A stretch of DNA of 16,570 bases, from positions 1-16,570 of the forward strand of contig JAISWV010000264.1 in NCBI GenBank assembly GCA_031270755.1. Reading direction: 5' to 3'. This document shows, piece by piece, positions 13,856-16,570 of the stretch. Below the pieces are notes generated by a model, which had not been told where the DNA came from, ran no database searches, and worked only from the letters and a program-made list of their open reading frames with translations. A program made the translations under genes and the position numbers. This stretch comes from Synergistaceae bacterium (GTDB lineage: Bacteria > Synergistota > Synergistia > Synergistales > Aminobacteriaceae). The stretch's first letter is position 1; each line of letters starts with the position of its first letter.

Positions 13856-16108
13856 CTATTCTATTCCGTACTGCTTCAGCAATTTTTGGTACCTCTCCTC
13901 GATCACATCCGCCGGGCTGGGGTCGTAGCGGTAGGGCGCCGGCTCCTCCGGCAGCGGCTGGACGTAGGTGGGAGCGCTGGGCTGGAAGTCTGTCTCGTTG
14001 GGGATGGTCTCGCTCTCCACGTAGTCGTCTTGATCGATCAAGAAAAGGCGGGGAGCGTTGGGGTCTTCGGCCGCGGCGTCGTAGTCTCCTCCATGCGTCG
14101 GGCATGCGGCGGTCGGCGCCCGGCCGGAAGGCATGTACAAGCTCACTGTGGGGCATCCCGATCTCGCTTTGAACCCCGTCGTGCGGCAGACGGAAACCCG
14201 ATCCACCTCGACCCACGCCGGAGCGGGTTCGAATTTTTCAGGTGTTCCCATGCGCTCCACGGCGAAGTCCATGAAGGTCTTCCAGACCGGGGCCGCCACG
14301 ATGCCTCCCGTCTGGCCGACTCCCTTGACGCGGCCGAGAGTCGTGTGGTCGTCGTTGCCCGCGTAGATGGCGGTGGTCAGGCCCGGAGCGCCGCCGATAA
14401 ACCAGGCGTCGATAAAGTCGTTGGACGTTCCCGTCTTGCCGAAGGCCTCGGCTTTGGCGAGTTTTGCCCGGGACCCCGTCCCTCCGCGAATGACGTCGAA
14501 CAGCATGGAACGCAGGGTGTAAGCCGTCTCCGGCTTCATTGTCTGCACGGGCTGCGGTTCGTGAGACTCCAAAACCTCCCCGTTGGCCCCAAGAATTTCT
14601 CGAATCATGATAGGAGGAGTTCTTTTGCCTCCGTTGGTGAAGCAGTTGAAGACGACGGCCATTTCCAGAGGCGTCACGCTGGCCGCCCCCAGTGCCACGG
14701 AAAGATCGTTTGGAAGGTGTTCCGAGGTGATACCCATGCTGCGTGCCATGTCGACGATAGGCTGAGTTCCGATATAAGCGGCAGCTCTTACGGCAACGGT
14801 GTTGTACGAACTGGAGAGCGCTTTTAAAACGGTAACCTCGCCGTGGTACTTCCCGTCAGAATTCTTTGGTGACCAACTTTTGCCGTTGCCGCCCTTATTT
14901 TCGAACGTCAAGGCCTCGTCCATGAAGTGGTCCGTCGGCATGATGTCGTTTTCCAGCGCGGCGGAATAAACCACGGGTTTGAAGCTCGACCCCGGCTGCC
15001 GAAAGGCCTGAGTGGCCCGGTTGAATTTGCTCTCCTGAAAATCTTTGCCTCCCACCAGGGCCAGTACCTCTCCTGTTTCCGCGGCCAGGCATACCAGCGC
15101 GCCTTGACTTTTCAGGGAACGAATGGCCTCCCGTCCCGCTTCCTGCAGATCCAGGTCGAGGGTGGTTTTGATCTGAAGTCCCCCCGTGTAGACGAGATCC
15201 GTTCCGTATTTGGGCAAGAGCTCGTTGAAGAGAAGATGGGAGACGAAATAAGGGGCGAGGTTGTACTCCTCGATTTTGTTGGGAGTGTGCTTGAAAACCA
15301 GTTCTTCTTCGTAGGCTTGTTTTCTTTGGTCCGCTTTGATCCAGCCCAGAGTTTCCATCCGACCCAGCACGTAGTTCTGCCTCGCTTTCGCGTTTGCCAG
15401 GTTGCTGAGAGGATTGTACCTCCCGGGGGCGGCGATCAATCCCGCGAGAATGGAGGCCTGGGCGATGTCGAGTTCGGAGGCCGGGCATCCGAAATACGTC
15501 CGGGCGGCCGTCTCCACGCCCCAAGCGCCGCGCCCGAAGTTGATGGTGTTCAGGTATTCCGTCATGATCTCGTCCTTTGTGAGGAGTTTTTCCATTCTCA
15601 TGGAGATAATGATTTCCTTGATTTTGCGGGTGATGCTCTTTTCCTGCGTCAAGAAAAGGTTACGGGCGAGCTGTTGGGTGATCGTGCTGGCTCCCTGCAC
15701 TTTATCGCGTACGACGAGGTCTCTCCACAACGCGCGCAAGATCGAGGAGATGCGAATTCCCGAGTGCTGGTAAAAAGCGGAGTCCTCCGCCGCCAGGACG
15801 GCGCGGACCATCCAGGGCGATATCTGATTCAACTGCAACGACGTGCGATTTTCAATAAAAAGACGCGCGATGATTTTATTGTGGCGGTCGTACACCAGGC
15901 TGGGTTCGTTGTTTTTGTGATTGAGGATTTCCGTCTTCGTCGGGAGATCTTCCGATAATTTCACGACGTAGTAAGCGACGCTCGCACTGGTCGCACCAAT
16001 CGCGAACAACACAAGCAACAAGATCAGCGTCAGTACCAACGTCATAAGTCTCAAAACAAAACTTTTTTTCCGTTTTTTGCGAGGTTGCCTTTTAACAGTA
16101 TTGTACAA
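13856..16108 (-). CDS. Class A penicillin-binding protein (PBP1A type), bifunctional peptidoglycan synthase
   Basis: The protein has 750 aa. A basic N-terminus (KRQPRKKRKK) and one membrane helix (about 20-48) anchor it in the inner membrane. The GT51 glycosyltransferase domain has AAEDSAFYQHSG (catalytic E108), QGASTITQQLARNLFL (138-153) and TEYLNTINFGRGAWGVE (183-199). The transpeptidase domain has SSFK (active serine 374), SYN (434-436) and KTGTS (558-562). It polymerises and cross-links lipid II. A C-terminal tail rich in Pro, Asp and Glu (about 680-740), with four Cys near its start (VCRTTGFKARSGC), follows the catalytic part; such cysteines recur in PBP1A tails. The start is a TTG: no ATG lies before the membrane helix, and GGGAGG sits 9 bases upstream. 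It is first in a two-gene unit with the gate-domain gene and diverges from the rRNA operon. Confidence 0.95.
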   Translation of the reverse strand: MYNTVKRQPRKKRKKSFVLRLMTLVLTLILLLVLFAIGATSASVAYYVVKLSEDLPTKTEILNHKNNEPSLVYDRHNKIIARLFIENRTSLQLNQISPWMVRAVLAAEDSAFYQHSGIRISSILRALWRDLVVRDKVQGASTITQQLARNLFLTQEKSITRKIKEIIISMRMEKLLTKDEIMTEYLNTINFGRGAWGVETAARTYFGCPASELDIAQASILAGLIAAPGRYNPLSNLANAKARQNYVLGRMETLGWIKADQRKQAYEEELVFKHTPNKIEEYNLAPYFVSHLLFNELLPKYGTDLVYTGGLQIKTTLDLDLQEAGREAIRSLKSQGALVCLAAETGEVLALVGGKDFQESKFNRATQAFRQPGSSFKPVVYSAALENDIMPTDHFMDEALTFENKGGNGKSWSPKNSDGKYHGEVTVLKALSSSYNTVAVRAAAYIGTQPIVDMARSMGITSEHLPNDLSVALGAASVTPLEMAVVFNCFTNGGKRTPPIMIREILGANGEVLESHEPQPVQTMKPETAYTLRSMLFDVIRGGTGSRAKLAKAEAFGKTGTSNDFIDAWFIGGAPGLTTAIYAGNDDHTTLGRVKGVGQTGGIVAAPVWKTFMDFAVERMGTPEKFEPAPAWVEVDRVSVCRTTGFKARSGCPTVSLYMPSGRAPTAACPTHGGDYDAAAEDPNAPRLFLIDQDDYVESETIPNETDFQPSAPTYVQPLPEEPAPYRYDPSPADVIEERYQKLLKQYGIE

Positions 16109-16117
16109 AATTCAGAG

Positions 16118-16123
16118 CCTCCC
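16118..16123 (-). promoter_or_regulatory. Ribosome binding site that sets the PBP TTG start
   Basis: GGGAGG on the minus strand, 9 bases before the TTG at 16108. The next in-frame ATG (residue 22) would delete the basic N-terminus and cut into the membrane helix. Confidence 0.7.
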
Positions 16124-16150
16124 GCACAAAGCACATATCCAATGACCGTC

Positions 16151-16159
16151 AATATAACA
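16151..16159 (-). promoter_or_regulatory. Possible extended -10 promoter for the PBP gene
   Basis: On the minus strand TGT-TATATT forms an extended -10 element. The -35 region at 17 bases (TTTATT) is weak. Transcription would start near 16144, leaving a 36-base leader. Confidence 0.5.
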
Positions 16160-16235
16160 GGAAACGACAGGAAAATAAATTGCCGAGAATAAAATACAGC
16201 TTAAAAGTCGCAATCTTTAAGTAAAACTCAGGGGA

Positions 16236-16264
16236 TTGCTTTTTCAAAACTGCCATGTTATATT
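16236..16264 (+). promoter_or_regulatory. Ribosomal RNA operon promoter
   Basis: On the plus strand: TTGCTT, a 17-base spacer, TATATT. AT-rich DNA with A and T runs lies upstream (16160-16225), as in UP elements. Transcription would start near 16271, about 186 bases before mature 16S. Confidence 0.72.
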
Positions 16265-16265
16265 A

Positions 16266-16313
16266 CTCTCCGCTGTCTTCCACCGCAATGACCGCAATGG
16301 TGAAAGCGGGGAG
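16266..16313 (+). other. rRNA leader hairpin with a tandem 9-bp repeat
   Basis: CTCTCCGCT (16266-16274) pairs with AGCGGGGAG (16305-16313) with one G-U pair. TTCCACC pairs with GGTGAA inside. The loop holds ACCGCAATG twice in tandem (16282-16299). Further on, TTTAAGCGA occurs at 16315-16323 and 16346-16354. The stretch at about 16402-16427 (GTGAAACTTGATAACAGAA) resembles the boxA-like leader segment of Gram-positive rRNA operons, which is only a weak match. Confidence 0.5.
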
Positions 16314-16456
16314 ATTTAAGCGAGTTGAATTTAAATGGCTTTTGGTTTAAGCGATATTTCTGCCGGGTTTAAAATTTGGTGGGACTCGACGGATTTTAAT
16401 TTGTGAAACTTGATAACAGAATACAGTGCATAAGAATAAGCAAATGTATCGAGAAG

Positions 16457-16570
16457 TGAGCTGAGAGTTTGATCCTGGCTCAGGACGAACGCTGGCGGCG
16501 TGCTTAACACATGCAAGTTGGACGACGGTTGCGTGAAGCAGCAATGCGGAGGGCGATACGGAGTAGCGGA
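16457..16570 (+). rRNA. rrs: 16S ribosomal RNA, 5' end (runs off the right edge)
   Basis: The universal 5' segment AGAGTTTGATCCTGGCTCAG begins at 16464 (E. coli position 8), which puts the mature 5' end near 16457. It is followed by GACGAACGCTGGCGGCGTGC and TTAACACATGCAAGT, all highly conserved. The variable V1 region begins after that (TTGGACGACGGTTGCG). It is on the plus strand, divergent from every protein gene here. Too little is present for firm taxonomy. Confidence 0.98.

Noticed and set aside
1..16570. CRISPR arrays, tRNA genes, transposases
   Set aside because: No spaced direct-repeat array, no tRNA cloverleaf and no transposase motif was seen on reading. The remnants are explained by deletion and frameshift without an intact mobile element.

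Overview
The window looks like part of a Synergistota chromosome (a diderm anaerobe, probably host-associated). Three things suggest this: a secreted protein with one N-terminal SLH domain followed by a coiled coil and a porin-like segment (the OmpM-type outer-membrane anchor of that phylum), the 16S rRNA 5' end on the right edge, and the high-GC, densely packed genes. This placement is inference; only 114 bases of 16S are present. All protein genes lie on the minus strand. The rRNA operon runs the other way, on the plus strand, from the right edge.

Read in the direction of transcription (right to left), the layout is as follows. (1) A divergent control region of about 350 bp holds a strong plus-strand rRNA promoter and a minus-strand extended -10 promoter for a penicillin-binding protein. 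(2) A class A PBP (PBP1A type) is followed 6 bp later by a nucleoside-recognition/gate-domain membrane protein. (3) A near-consensus sigma70 promoter starts a six-gene iron-uptake operon: FTR1-type iron permease, periplasmic P19 (Tp34/FetP) iron-binding protein, an eight-helix membrane protein with a DUF2318 Cys-rich domain, two FtsX/MacB-type ABC permeases and their ATPase, closed by a rho-independent terminator. This matches, as recalled from the literature, the gene order of the Campylobacter jejuni p19 locus (cj1658-cj1663), without the thioredoxin-like genes that end that locus. P19 and FTR1 would bind and import iron; the DUF2318 protein and the ABC module are probably a redox or energising part of the same system.

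(4) A short gene graveyard follows: the N-terminus of a GH3-family protein, running in a shifted frame into what looks like a B12-binding radical-SAM fragment. (5) A tightly coupled translation/proteostasis cluster comes next: prmA (L11 methyltransferase), mtaB (tRNA t6A methylthiotransferase) and a divergent, shortened Hsp70. (6) A second decayed patch holds a truncated small gene overlapping a frameshifted DUF3791 gene, then about 350 bp without an intact gene. (7) The SLH-domain outer-membrane protein runs off the left edge.

Nothing here is clearly a new system. The points most worth checking are the iron operon and its control elements, the GC-rich double hairpin between the two permease genes, and the two patches of gene remnants.
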